Source of the DNA: Irpex lacteus
Lineage: Eukaryota > Basidiomycota > Agaricomycetes > Polyporales > Irpicaceae
Direction of reading: 5' to 3'
Assembly: GCA_001986395.2 (NCBI GenBank)
Contig: MQVO02000006.1
Coordinates: forward strand, 1,116,001-1,180,000
Length of the DNA stretch: 64,000 nucleotides
Part shown: piece after piece, positions 34,901 to 45,732 of the stretch
Numbering within the stretch: position 1 is the first letter of the stretch
Layout: each line of letters opens with the position of its first letter
Made by a program: the position numbers and the translations under genes
The notes under the pieces: generated by a model
What the model saw: the letters and a program-made list of their open reading frames with translations, nothing else
Told to the model about the DNA's origin: nothing
The model's database searches: none

Positions 34901-35769
34901 AGTTCTCGTTCAACACGGGCCCAGCACCTGCTGCACCAGCATCTCAGCCCACGGCACCTACGGCGGAAGCTAGCAAACCATCGACGATATTCTCGTTCGG
35001 GCCTTCTGCTCCAGCGTCGAATGCTGCTCCTGCAAGCTCAAATACCACATCTCAAGCAGGGAAGTTCTCGTTTGGGCCAAGTACCTCTAAGCCGATGACG
35101 TTCGGAACGCAGTCGAGTACGAACGGGTCTGCACCTTCGCCCTTCGGTGTGCCCACCTCGAACAGCCAGAACACGAACGGAACCAGTGGCTCTGTATTCG
35201 GCAGTGGCGCTCCAGCTCAGGCTGCTGCTCCTTCATCGAACACGACTGGCTCTGCCTTTGCCGCTCCTAGCAACCCGTCGGGATCGAAGTTTACGTTTGG
35301 CAACTCGTTTGCGACGCCTGCGAAGCCGGCGTCGAGTAATCCGTTCGGTGCCTCTACCACTCCTGCAGGCACGCCTGGTGCATCCGCGGTGTTCGGTGCG
35401 CAAACGCCTCTGCCCGCACCTTCATTCGGGGGTGCCAGTGGTGCCTTTGGTGCGAGCACGACTCCGGCAGGGAAACCACCTGCTACCTCGATGTTCGGCT
35501 CTACTACGCCTGCTGGAACTCCCGCGCAGGGCTCGAAAACCGTCTTCTCGTTCGCACCGAATGTGTCGACCACTCCCGCAGGGCCGCCTCCCAGCACCCA
35601 ACCCAAGTTCTCCTTTGCAGGGTTTGGCAATGCACCCGCGACCACAGGAGCAAGTTCGACGCCTGCCTTCGGGTCAGGTCAGCCGACGCCGAGTGCCTTT
35701 GGCTTCGGTGCACCCTCGTCCACCTTCACGTTCGGCAAGCCCGCCAATTCAGACACCACGCAAAAGTAG
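31903..35769 (+). CDS. Membrane-anchored FG-repeat nucleoporin-like protein (POM121-like layout)
   Basis: Five exons, 31903-32087, 32149-32339, 32390-33399, 33457-33624 and 33679-35769, give 1214 residues. An N-terminal hydrophobic helix at about residues 27-52 (LLYYVLITISLGLAAYF) is followed by a basic stretch (LRRRHG). A long charged region (about 200-430) holds several nuclear-localisation-like clusters (KRTADADS, RDKRARKNLKGR, TRGRKRGR). A conserved-looking block follows (WYKVGPNGQRLRRA, then YEVYVQEWLTEEEYKLAKERQ). The last 550 residues are Ala/Pro/Ser/Thr-rich with about 20 FG motifs (FSFGPS, PFG, SVFG, FTFG) and STTPAG repeats. FG repeats bind transport receptors in the nuclear pore. 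A single N-terminal membrane span plus NLS plus C-terminal FG repeats is the vertebrate POM121 layout. Common ancestry is not shown here. Confidence 0.82.
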
Positions 35770-36370
35770 CGTGTAACACGCGTTTTCGGGAGTACGATTG
35801 ATCTGATTTATATCTTCGTTTTTGGCTCCGTATTCCCCGGTACATTTTTTATCACCATCATCCATCCACCTCATCGCAAGCACGCCTTTTCGACCCTGTA
35901 ATTTAGTACTTTACATCGCATCCTGTAACTTTTTCCCTCTATCTCTCGAGAACAGAGTTGTTGTTTTGGTGGTCACGAAGACTACCGCACCTCCTCACGA
36001 ACCAAGTTGCGAACATAATCCTTGAGTTGTGCGCTTTTCAGAGGCTGGTCATTACTTTGCATGAATTACCGGGGTAAATGCCGTAATGCCGTGATTTATT
36101 CTGAAGGCGACCTTGTGACAGTGGCTGACACCGGTCAGCTCACGTCCTTATATTCTTTTTACTTCATCACCACCACCTCGCCTGCAACGCATTTTATGGC
36201 TGGGTGCAAAGCTCTGTGAAAGTAAACCAGCCCCGCAATACCCCCTGGCAGGCTACTTGCGATACCCCACTCCCTCAGTCGCGTCCGAGTCGTTCATAGA
36301 ATCAACACTGTCTCGAAACCACTTCACTTGTACAGGGACACCGTCGCCACGCCAGGATACCACGTGAATC
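35770..36370. other. Intergenic region after the FG-repeat gene
   Basis: About 600 bases in a tail-to-head arrangement: 3' flank of the FG gene and promoter of the coiled-coil gene. No coding frame with protein-like content. Confidence 0.5.
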
Positions 36371-39274
36371 ATGCTGTCTCATAATACGCCATCTAAATCT
36401 CGCCCGCTTCCCCCAGCCAAGATGCGGCGGGCACGCACGCCGTCGTTACCCATCCAGCCGCCCCCGCCCTACGCACCTCCTGGACCTACGGACATGATTC
36501 TCAATTCACCTGTGAGCGTGACAGCTCATTTAATCGGTCAACGTTCCCCGGATGCGGTGAAGGGCGAGTCAAATATTCCGCCAGCTGTCGAAGATTGGAT
36601 GAGCGAGAAGTCGAGGGAGGAGCTGTCAAACTTGCTGGTGGCTGCAGGGGATATTATCAAGTCGAGGGAGACAGGTATGTATGTTTATCAATGGGTGTCT
36701 TTGTACAACGCGTTGAGATATGCTCCGCTACTGAACTGACCTTTACGCACCATTGCACCTTGGGCTGACGGTTCTATCATCTTAGAGCTCGGGTTGACGT
36801 CTTCACTATGCAAGAATCTATACCAGGAGAACTTCTCCCTGAAGACTAAGCACGATGCTTGGCTCTCTCAAATACCCCCTCAAGACGAGTCGCCATTGGG
36901 TTCGCCATCGCGCATCCTGTCTCCCTTACCTACCGCCTCCGAATCCCCTTTCGACGACAGTCGCTCCGAGACTGACTCCCCGCCGGTCACGCGGCATGTC
37001 CGTCGAGTATCAGTAACAACCGGTGAACTTTCTTTGCTGGCTGACCAGAACGCCGAGTTGATGGACAAACTGGAGAAACTCGAAGAGGAGAGCGCACAGG
37101 CGGACTTGGCTGGCAAGCGTAAACTACGCAAGCTGGAAAAGGAGATCGCAGGATTACGTGCCGAGCTGGACAAGACGAGGGAGAAGGGTGAGGAGCTGGA
37201 GCAGAATATGAAGAAACGCGGGATAGGTCTTACTGCCGCGGAAGAGGAGGAAGCCAAGCGGAAGCGAGAGGAAAGGGAGGAACGGTTAAGAGCTCTGAAG
37301 GAGAGACCTGTCTCGTTTCACGAGTCGAGCCTACGGGAGATTAAGGACTTCGCCCCTGCACCTGAACTACCACGTGTTCGAACTCGTACGCTGAGCAACC
37401 CAAGGGCCCCCGTCATTAACCTAGGAACTAAACCACTTGCGCCGCCGCCCATTCCTGAAGATGTTGCTTTGCCCATTTCAGCTCCCGCCTCAGCAACTGA
37501 CGGCTCCTACTTCGCTTCATCGGCGACCTCCGATACATCCACGTCCACTGCCCAGCCAACGTCTCAACTCGAGTATGCGCTCATCGCGCAGCTGCTCGCC
37601 AAGATTCGGGAACTCGAGGATACCAACTCACAGATAGCGAGCGAGCAGAAGTCTACTGCCGACCGGCTGCAAGCTGCGCATCGCGACGCAGAGACCCTTC
37701 GACGGGCTTACGAGTGCCTTGGAGATGGTACCAGCGAGCTGCAGATTATATCTGAGGATGCAGAGGAAGAGAACGAGCCTGGACCTTCTACTCCCTTGCG
37801 TAACCGGCCACGCACAGGAGCGACGGTTAAGTTCAGTAGTCTCCGTCGCACCATCGACGGTGACGCTAGCCGGCTGGAACTGACGAACGACCCTCACGAC
37901 GAATTTGCAAGCGGAGTAATGAAGCAGAGCACTACGAGGAGCATCCTCGGTGCCGGAGGTGATAGCCCCCTGCAGCAGAAAGGGAAAGCAGTAGGACAGA
38001 AATCACGTAAATCTGTTGTGGGCCTATTCGACGCTCAACCTGGAGAACAAGGGCTGCAAACACCCTCATATCCATCGAAGTTGTCAGTGTCTCCTGGGTT
38101 CCGTGCTTTGTCTCCAATACCGTTCCCCAAAGGGCTGGCGGATACTTCTGTTTGGTCTACGGCCGCCACGGATGGTCAAGAGGAAGAGCCGTCGCCATCA
38201 CGGTCATCCTCGCCTGGTTCACCATCGCCTTCGGTCTACGCATCGCCGCTTCTTAACCTTACGCCGTCGAACTTGGAACTCTTGTCTAGTGGCCCATCAC
38301 TCGCTCCTCTGCCGAATACTAGGGCACTACACTCGCTTGGCAGTGAGTTGGGTAGCGACTTCGGTGACGACTGGGGAACAGGCAATCATCATCTGCGCGC
38401 CACGAGCATCGGTAATCTCAGTGCATTCTGGAGCAGAGACGCCCCCGCCACCCCTTCCTCGCCTCCTACGGCACCAGAGCTCGCTCTGCCCTCTCCGAGC
38501 ACCTCTCCTCAATCTGACTCAATCTGGGAAGATGTGGATGAGTCGCCTCGACCGCCAGCAACCTCCGTCACTTCAGCTTCGGCCTCTGGTACAGAAGTTG
38601 GTACTCCGACAAAGAGCAGGCATTCTACTGGGCTCCAGCTTGTCGTAGATCCGCCTACACCTTCCCCTAATAAAGTTCTGAGGACGTCTCCGTCGTTCAA
38701 AGGCTCACCCTTGGGCGCGTCAGTCTCAGCATCCGCCTTACCTCTTCGAGAGTCTCGCTCTAGTCGTAACCTGAGGCTGTCTCAGACGGTAAAGGCACGC
38801 ACGAGCCGATGGGTAGAGAGGGTGGAGAAACGATACATGGAGTCTGATATACCCGAAGACGTGCCCCCTTCTGCCATCGTGCGCAGACGTCGCTCGCTTC
38901 TTGGTCTGCAGAAGCGTCAGCGCAGGTCTAGTACGGCTATGGATGACACCTTTGAAGAGGTCGCGCAGGCTATTACGAGGTCGTTTTCTGGATCATCGAT
39001 TGGCCACAGGCGGTTCGCTGAGGAAGAGGAGTTTGACGGGGACAGCGGGAGTGCGTTGAGGCGGGAGGTGATGTTGCCGAAGGAGGATGCAGTTGTGGTT
39101 GGACAGCAGAAGAAGAAGCAAGGATTTGTGGGCTTCGTGCTGGAGGTGTGGTTGTGGCTGCAGTTTGCGATAGTGGTTTGTGTGTTCTTGTGGGCTATGG
39201 CGAGAAGGGGCCCAAAGAGCGTGTTGGAGGACGCGGAGAGACGGAGGGTGGATATGCAGCGCGCAAGGCGCTGA
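36371..39274 (+). CDS. Coiled-coil protein with C-terminal membrane anchor, unknown function
   Basis: Two exons, 36371-36674 and 36786-39274, joined in frame, give 930 residues. The N-terminal 140 residues include an ordered block that crosses the intron (ELSNLLVAAGDIIKSRE, then LCKNLYQENFSLKTKHDAWL). A strong coiled coil follows at about residues 200-310, rich in Glu, Lys and Leu (KLEKLEEESAQADLAGK). Then come long Ser/Pro-rich disordered stretches with a second short coiled segment. One hydrophobic helix lies 45-20 residues from the C-terminus (WLWLQFAIVVCVFLWAMA), followed by a basic tail. This suggests tail anchoring in the ER or nuclear envelope. I do not recognise the family. It lies next to the membrane FG protein, which may be coincidence. 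An in-frame ATG at 36422 is an alternative start. Confidence 0.82.
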
Positions 39275-39931
39275 ACTAATTTTGTTACTCATTTCATCTT
39301 GGTTTCTTGAACTCATTGGGTGCGTAATCCGTCGCCCACGTAACTCTCTTTTTTGGATCTGTTTCTTTTCTCTTCTCATTCAACATTGACTTTGCACTTG
39401 CGCAATATTGACTCTCTTGACAAAGCATATGATGTACTGTACCATCTGCCATTACCCAAATAACCAATCTGGACCTCGATATGATACCACAGACTGTTCC
39501 ATCTTGTACCCAGACTCTCTGAGGCAGAGTAGACGTTCCGGGCTGTTGAACCTGGACACTTGCCTATTTTAACGCGGTAACGGGCGGACGAGGAACAATA
39601 TTGAGCGCTACGTGCACTTTCCTGTTGAGGTTTCCCGGCTGACCCGGATGTCCCGATATAAATAGCGTGCAGTTGTTCCGGAGCATGCTGATGTCATCGT
39701 CAACACTGTCCACAATGTTATCGTCGGCGCTTTCCGTCATTCTAATCTCCAGAGTGCGTTCAGAACGTAGCTCACCGTGTCCTCGTTGTGCCCCGACATT
39801 CTCCACTCAACCCATAGACCGGCTTCGTTTATATACCCCCTCATCTTAACTCTCTTCACTCAACCCAACCTGTACTCTCCCAGTAACGTACTCATAGCTC
39901 GTCCTCTGAACACCCCATTCGACACAGAACC
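39275..39931. other. Intergenic region with the RCF2 promoter
   Basis: About 650 bases. A TTATATACC element at 39829-39837 lies about 95 bases upstream of the RCF2 ATG, and a second TATAAAT is near 39657. A minus-strand frame of 80 residues (39564-39806) has no recognisable features and is not annotated. Confidence 0.4.
39829..39837 (+). promoter_or_regulatory. TATA element of RCF2
   Basis: TTATATACC lies about 95 bases before the RCF2 start codon and is followed by a C/T-rich stretch, the usual layout of a fungal core promoter. Confidence 0.4.
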
Positions 39932-40777
39932 ATGAAGGTATGAGCTCCATTCTGACAGTCCCGCATGAACAATGCTGATAAAGCACTTAGCTCGTTTCCC
40001 AAGAACAACAGCTCGCTCAACAAAAGGCCACCCTAGTGGGTGGTGCCAAGGGTTTCCTCGGCGGTGCTGCAGTCGCGCTTCCAGCATCGTATATCATGCA
40101 TCGCAAATGGCCATACTACCGCGCCCTCCCACCATCACTCAAGGCATTCGGCATCATCCTCGTCGTCGTACCTTCCTTCGTCATCTCCGCAGACCACGCC
40201 GGCCAGAAATTCGAGCAAGCGCAATGGTCAGACACCGGCAAGCAAGAAATCGATGCAGTGCAGGCTCGCGAACAAGCACGATGGGAGTCGATGACTTTCA
40301 AGCAGAAGGTTAGCGACTTTGCGGCGAGACATGAGTACGGTATCATTGTCAGTGGCTGGGCTGCGAGTTTGGCGGGTTCATTTGGTATCATCATGCGCAA
40401 CAAGTACCAGACAATGCCACAAAAGGTGCGTCGAGATAATAGATCTGGGGTTGGACCGAATATATTTATGTATGTATATTTTTAGATTGTGCAAGCACGT
40501 ATGTGGGCGCAAGGTCTTACCATCGGGGTGCTCATCGCCGGGGGTATAATGACCCATGCCAGGCGTGCAAAGGAGATCGACGAGGGGCCGGTTCGTCACA
40601 TCGTAAGCCTTTTAGATGTTGACTCTTGATATCATTTCGCTCATACCTTTCGTTCGGTGTCATCAGGCCCCAGATCATTCTTGGCAAGACATAATTACTG
40701 CAGAAGAACACGCTAAGCGTAATGCTCAAGCAAAATTCAAAGCTGACGCAGCTGAGCACGTCAAGTCTGTATCATAA
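39932..40777 (+). CDS. RCF2: Respiratory supercomplex factor 2 homologue (HIG1 domain)
   Basis: Inner-membrane protein that stabilises the complex III-IV supercomplex and modulates cytochrome oxidase. Four exons, 39932-39937 (only ATG AAG), 39991-40425, 40486-40602 and 40667-40777, give 222 residues (yeast Rcf2 is 224). Hydrophobic spans: AKGFLGGAAVALPASYI, LKAFGIILVVVPSFVIS, YGIIVSGWAASLAGSFGII, and in exon 3 GLTIGVLIAGGIM. The HIG1 core is the pair around YGIIVSGWAAS, then the loop RNKYQTMPQKIVQARMWAQG, then GLTIGVLIAG. The two-codon first exon is supported because its splice gives the conserved N-terminus (MKLVSQEQQ) and no other upstream ATG fits. Confidence 0.9.
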
Positions 40778-42839
40778 TCTCTCTTCAAGCCTCGAGAGTC
40801 TAGAGTTCCCAGGACTGCTGTATACCATCGTTAGATCAAAGATTATTCTCATTGAGACTATAGTAATACGGTCCTTCTATCGTGGATAGATGTCTTAGAT
40901 ATGTGATGTAGCAACTTTTGTATAGTCCGTGAGGCCTTCAGCCAATAGGATTTCACGGCCGAGGTGGCCATCTCAGGCTAGCCGGGCCGCGTACTAGCGT
41001 CTATCACGGTGTGTGTAACGTCGCCCGTTTTGTATGTGTCACAGTCACTTTAATTTCGAACTTCGATTACACGGTGGCCTGTCACAAGTAGAACCCCACG
41101 CAAGGTGTGTATCTAGCTCTTAGACAGTCTCTCGTAATCTGATAACTCGTATATTAGGTCATTCATGTATTTATTTGCCAACTCTTTGTGTCAATACATC
41201 GCACTAGTAGGCCGCGTTCACAGAAGCCCCAGATTTGTTTACGCTCAGTGTGGCGGTACTTACCAGTAAAGCCTCCACGTCATATTCAGTGAACTTTGCT
41301 ATTGCCCATGCTTGAGTACCTGCTGATGCTCTAGACTCATGAAAACGAGGAGCATTCCTGCCCACACAGGTCTAGACAAGGAGGTAGTACGGTGAGACGT
41401 AAATATGCGTATATAGCTTCATTCACCTCAGGCTAGATAATCAGATAGGACACGAAAATCCGGAGCCACACGTTCTCTTTTTTCTATGAAGAGAGAACTA
41501 TCGGTGTCGGAGTTGATGGCCCCGATACTTCTGTCTGTCCATCGCCAAGAAAGAGGGATGAACGACCAGGGACAGGCACATGAAAGCCGCGAACTGAAGC
41601 AAAGAACGCTCGTTTTTGCGGCCGTATTAGCTACGGGGCCCGTCCGTAGAGAGAATACGTATCTGGACCTGAGGCTAGCTCCAGGTGAGCTTGGAATGAA
41701 ACTCTTTTAGGCCTAGTGTTTTGTACTTATCTTCGTTTTTGGCCAGGGCTGGGCATGAAGATGGAAATGCGTGGACTATTGTCCGATTTTGAAGTCGCGA
41801 CTGATCTGCGTGAAGAAAAAGAACACGGTTCTTGGAGCTAAGGAGGTCTTCGGGTCCGGTTTGGGATTTTTCTTCGCTCTCTGCGAGCTCAAATCCCAAG
41901 CGGGCATGAATGGCATAGAAATGTTTCACTCCGATTGGATGCAGTGATGAACGTTTAGGTGTACGTGAGAGTCGTAGGGGCCCCTAAAGTCCTTGCAGCC
42001 AGCTCGAGAGCAGCAGCGAATCAGATAGAAGCCTTCGATGACTATCGACCAGGCGAATGAGGTAAGTTTTTAGACGAATTTGTATGTTATTTCACTGATA
42101 CCCTTCACAGCCATGTCGAGATTGGCCGGTATGTATTCGCATTCCAGGCCGTCTTTGTCGTAAAAGAATGCCCGGGAGCGATTGGAGGGCCGCCTCTCGA
42201 TATCCCAGCTTCTCATTGGGCCCGTGGCTGGCCATCGCTGACCAATAATGGCTATCCGAAAGCCTTCTAGCGCGTTAAGATCAACACGCCGCATCCCCTG
42301 TTCCGCTTGCTCGTGGTGTGTGGACGTCCGAAGTTGGTTTTGTATTGGGAGAGAACGCCTGCACCATGCGAATAACCAATAACAAATTAATATCCGTGCG
42401 CGCCGTCGCCTGTTTTTCCGGGATCCCTTCGGTATGTTTCTTTTACTCGTGTAGGTGAGTTGCACTAGACCTCGTCGCTCGCAATACTGTGGGTACTGAT
42501 GTCTTCTTGTCTCTCCCCAGGCCTGTATGGCGACCGATTGCGCTCTAGGCGGATAGCATTGAGTATGCGAGCAATATGCGGCGATAATGTCCCCCTTTTG
42601 TCGAAATGTTTTGGAGGAAAGTCGATCTGCAAAGGCGAGGCCACTCTTGGCGAGCCAGACTCGCTGCAGGCAGCTGTGTCGCCAAGAGGAAGAGACAGTG
42701 TCTGAAACATATAAAGGTGAGCAGAATGTAGTGATAGATCCTCATCCTGACAAACAGTCGCATTTCGCCTCTCTCGGGATACCAAACTCTCCAACCTCCA
42801 TACTCATCTAACAGACAACCTTCCATCGCCGCCACAACC
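40778..42839. other. Gene-poor stretch, 2 kb
   Basis: The longest stretch here without a supported gene. A minus-strand frame at 42070-42465 codes 131 residues whose last 75 look partly protein-like (LEGFRIAIIGQRWP, then IERRPSNRSRAFFYDKDG); it could be a gene remnant. A plus-strand frame at 41486-41710 has no such character. The right end is the promoter of the secreted-protein gene with a TATA box at 42709. Confidence 0.4.
42709..42716 (+). promoter_or_regulatory. TATA box of the secreted hydrophobic protein gene
   Basis: ATATAAAG lies about 125 bases upstream of the ATG at 42840 and is followed by a C/T-rich leader. A strong TATA box fits a highly or conditionally expressed secreted-protein gene. 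Confidence 0.5.
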
Positions 42840-43666
42840 ATGTTGTTCAAGTCCTTCGCCATCTTCGCCACCTTTGCGCTCAGCGCCATCTCCACCCTTG
42901 CTGCTCCGGTTGCAGAGGCTGACGCCACCGCACTCGTGAAGAAGGCTCAGCCCAAGAGCCTGACACAGATCTTTGCCGATGCCACAACGTCCTTGACCCC
43001 GATTACCCAGCAGCTTCGTGCGTGATACAATTTTAGATTCTGCGATTTCCATTAATTAATTCCTCACTACAGAGGGCATGAAGGCGAATGACCTGACGAC
43101 TGCGAAGGTGACACCGATTGTCAACAACATCAAGACGGTGTTGACCGGTGTCGTCTCCGATGTCAAGAGCCTTTCCGGTCAGCCCTCCTCTGTTGTTCTC
43201 AACAACAACGGGGTCACTGCAAACGTCGGGACAAACGCTATTGTATCCGTCGGTGCCATCGCAGCCATTATCGCCAAACTTATTCGTGTAAGTCCAAGCA
43301 CTTCCTCGTTTTCATTGGGCACCTCGCTGATAACCATGGCCTTTATCTTTCAGCTCGTCTTAACCGCCTTGGCTGCCGTTCGCGCCGTTCTGTTCGCCAA
43401 CCCCTTCCTGGCAGTTCTCGAGATCAATGCGCTCTTAGTTGAAGTCGGGTATGTACACTTGACGTATAATATACAGGATCCATCTCTAACTGTATTCCTC
43501 GAATAGCCAACTTCTCGGTACGGTGGTCTTCACCGTCACCTCCGTGCTCGGCCTCCTCCTGCCCGGCCTTGGTCTCCTTCTCGGAGGTTTGCTCGGTGAC
43601 CTCGGCTTCATTATTTCCGACCTTGGCCTTGGCCTCCTCGGAGGTTTGCTCGGTATCCTTCTCTAA
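42840..43666 (+). CDS. Small secreted hydrophobic protein with Gly/Leu-rich C-terminus, unknown function
   Basis: Four exons, 42840-43017, 43073-43287, 43354-43448 and 43507-43666, give 215 residues. A clear signal peptide (FAIFATFALSAISTLA, with APV at the likely cleavage point) is followed by a Thr/Val/Asn-rich helical domain (TAKVTPIVNNIKTVL). Two long hydrophobic stretches follow, the last being a Gly/Leu repeat (LGLLLPGLGLLLGGLLGDLG, then GLLGGLLGILL). There are no Cys, so it is not a hydrophobin. The layout suggests a surface-active or membrane-active secreted protein. Such proteins are common but uncharacterised in mushrooms, and the function is unknown. The strong TATA box fits regulated expression. 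Confidence 0.82.
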
Positions 43667-44246
43667 TCACACACTTTGAACAAAGCCGACAACAGCCATC
43701 CTCCTTCCGGTAGCATTCTAACAGAAACCATCATAAACGATACTCATGGTTATTTGATTGAACGTTCTAGTTTCACAAATTTGTTCTTGATTTCTCTGGG
43801 TTTTACGTATTTGTTCTCCATTTTTTAGGGATTTTGGTAGTCTGGTACTTACTCGGGTTTTTGTTTCGGCGGGAGATGCGGGCTTTGGTACCTTACGACA
43901 CGTAGTATCACATACCCTTGCTTATTTTGGAGATCTGAATGATTTTAGGCACTTATGTTGCTGACGTTCACAACTGGCTCGACGAGTTTGGGAGATCAAA
44001 GTAAATATTGATTGCTGAACACGGCAATAAAGAGCTTTGTGGCGCAAAGGACCCAGTGGGCTGGCGCGCCCGATAGCTTTTCGATCATCCGAGTCGTTGT
44101 ACACCACCACCATCACGTCCATTAGACGAATTGCTCGCGCACCTCCATCCCACGAACCTGGGCCTTTTCAGTAACCTATGTTATGTGAATAAGTTATAGC
44201 TCGAAATGGTAGCAAACACTGAAGAGGCTCACCACAAACTCTTCTC
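43667..44246. other. 3' flanks of converging genes
   Basis: About 580 bases. A possible extra minus-strand exon (near 44110-44175, coding VTEKAQVRGMEVRE) follows a good acceptor but is out of frame with the gene at 44247-44615, so it is not joined. Nothing else seen. Confidence 0.4.
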
Positions 44247-44615
44247 TCAAAGCGGGGCCAATCTCTTCGCCGTCTCCATCGTATCCTCCGGCATCACCGG
44301 AAAACCCAACTTCGCACCTGGCGTGATCCTCACCACCTCATTTACCAACCACTCGAAGAACTCCGTGTGATCTTTGTTCCCTCGGACCCCAAAACCGATG
44401 AGGACAACATCCCACTTCTCCTTCGCCTTTAGCGCATCAGTGAAAGCCTGGCGGCCGTCGATGTTTGGATGAGCGAAGAGCCCGGTATAATCGTATCCGA
44501 GCTTGGACATTTCGACCTCGGTTTTGGTGATGCCGTCTTGGATGCGCTGCGCAAATGTCTGGTCCGCATTGGCGATGAACGGAGGGAGTCCGATGAGAAG
44601 AACGGAAGGTGCCAT
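44247..44615 (-). CDS. Small conserved-looking cytosolic protein, unknown function
   Basis: Single-exon frame of 122 residues from ATG 44615. It alternates hydrophobic strands and helices like a small alpha/beta (flavodoxin- or Rossmann-like) fold: an N-terminal strand SVLLIGLPPF, then helix QRIQDGITKTEVEMSKLGYD, the strand-loop KWDVVLIGFGVRG, then HTEFFEWLVNEVVRITPGAK and DTMETAKRLAP. The IGxGVRG loop followed by HTxFFExLVN recalls a family of small uncharacterised proteins in fungi and bacteria, but I cannot name it. No signal peptide or membrane segment. Length and codon pattern are consistent with a real gene. Confidence 0.7.
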   Translation of the reverse strand: MAPSVLLIGLPPFIANADQTFAQRIQDGITKTEVEMSKLGYDYTGLFAHPNIDGRQAFTDALKAKEKWDVVLIGFGVRGNKDHTEFFEWLVNEVVRITPGAKLGFPVMPEDTMETAKRLAPL

Positions 44616-45732
44616 GGTGTATGTTCGGTGTCACAGAGGTTGGAGCTAGTCGATTGTTGGTTTTCTGGCTTCACTGCTTGTCTGTTATACTCTCGATTCC
44701 AGCGCCGAGGCCTAGAGGTCACGACACCGTCTCAAGAATTGCTTACACCATCATGTGGCCTTGGATTCCGAATTGTGGAGATGATGACTGTCTTCACACA
44801 AGAGAAGTGATGTTTCAGGTAGAAATTGGAGGGGCTAGTCTTTCTGAAGTAAGTGCTCGTGATATGATGAATAAGTTATATTCCGACGTAGTCGAGCACA
44901 GCTCTGGCGACGAACTCGCCCTCCGTGATGGTCTCGTAGACATCTGGGCTTTCTTGGTATTGCAACGATGAGAGCTATGGGACAAGCAACCGAATGTCTA
45001 AGGGAGATTATTCTCGGTGCGGCACATCTCAACTTTTCGACGCCAAGCTGGTACCGTAACAACTGCGACGATAGCTGTGGCGCGGTCATCGGAGACGCCA
45101 TTGCGGCCACTGTTTACGTCTATTTGCTCTGGGCGCACATGCGTTTGTTAGCGCTCTTATTGATCACCGCGACTCTTTCGCGAACTACCAGGTACATGGC
45201 ACTGCTAGCTTAAGTAGGCCGTTCCTTTGACGTATCGCGGGGAGTATGACAGTTTGGGTGGATCATCTCGATGATGCATACGGGAAACACCATGGAACTT
45301 TACGAATAATGTGAGCTCCTCGCGCCGCTTATAATAACCTGAATCTTGTGACTGAATGCTCCTCATAGAATGGCGTTGCAAATCATTGACAGACTGCCGT
45401 AATAGCAGAAGGTTCTCCACAAACATGCTTCTATTTGAGACATGCAATATCTGCTGTTACTCAGGCTGTCTCACACGTATCCTTCACCGTGGCGTTTCGT
45501 GGGTCAGCTACGTACACTAGACTAGCCAACTCAAGGTGTAGTCAACCCAGGATGTGAAGCATTGAGTCGGGTGACCTCTTGACCTCCTTCTGTTCGGCTC
45601 CTACCTGGGGTCCTCAAAACTTACACAACCCTGACCTCTGGAATCTGACCACTTAACAGACCGAGACACCAGCAAATCCGGGTATACTTCCCACATCTCA
45701 ACTCTCGCACACTTCCCAATACCTCTGACAGC
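44616..45732. other. Intergenic region before the hydrolase cluster
   Basis: About 1.1 kb. Short frames on both strands lack recognisable content. A minus-strand segment near 44880-44970 (SPDVYETITEGEFVARAVLD) looks protein-like but could not be extended by a credible splice. No tandem-copy remnant of the hydrolases was seen. Confidence 0.4.

Noticed and set aside
39564..39806. Minus-strand ORF of 80 codons upstream of RCF2
   Set aside because: No recognisable motif, overlaps TATA-like promoter elements of RCF2.
44835..45110. Possible short minus-strand gene (SPDVYETITEGEFVARAVLD at its end)
   Set aside because: The protein-like end lies in a different frame from the only upstream ATG frame, and no canonical intron joins them.
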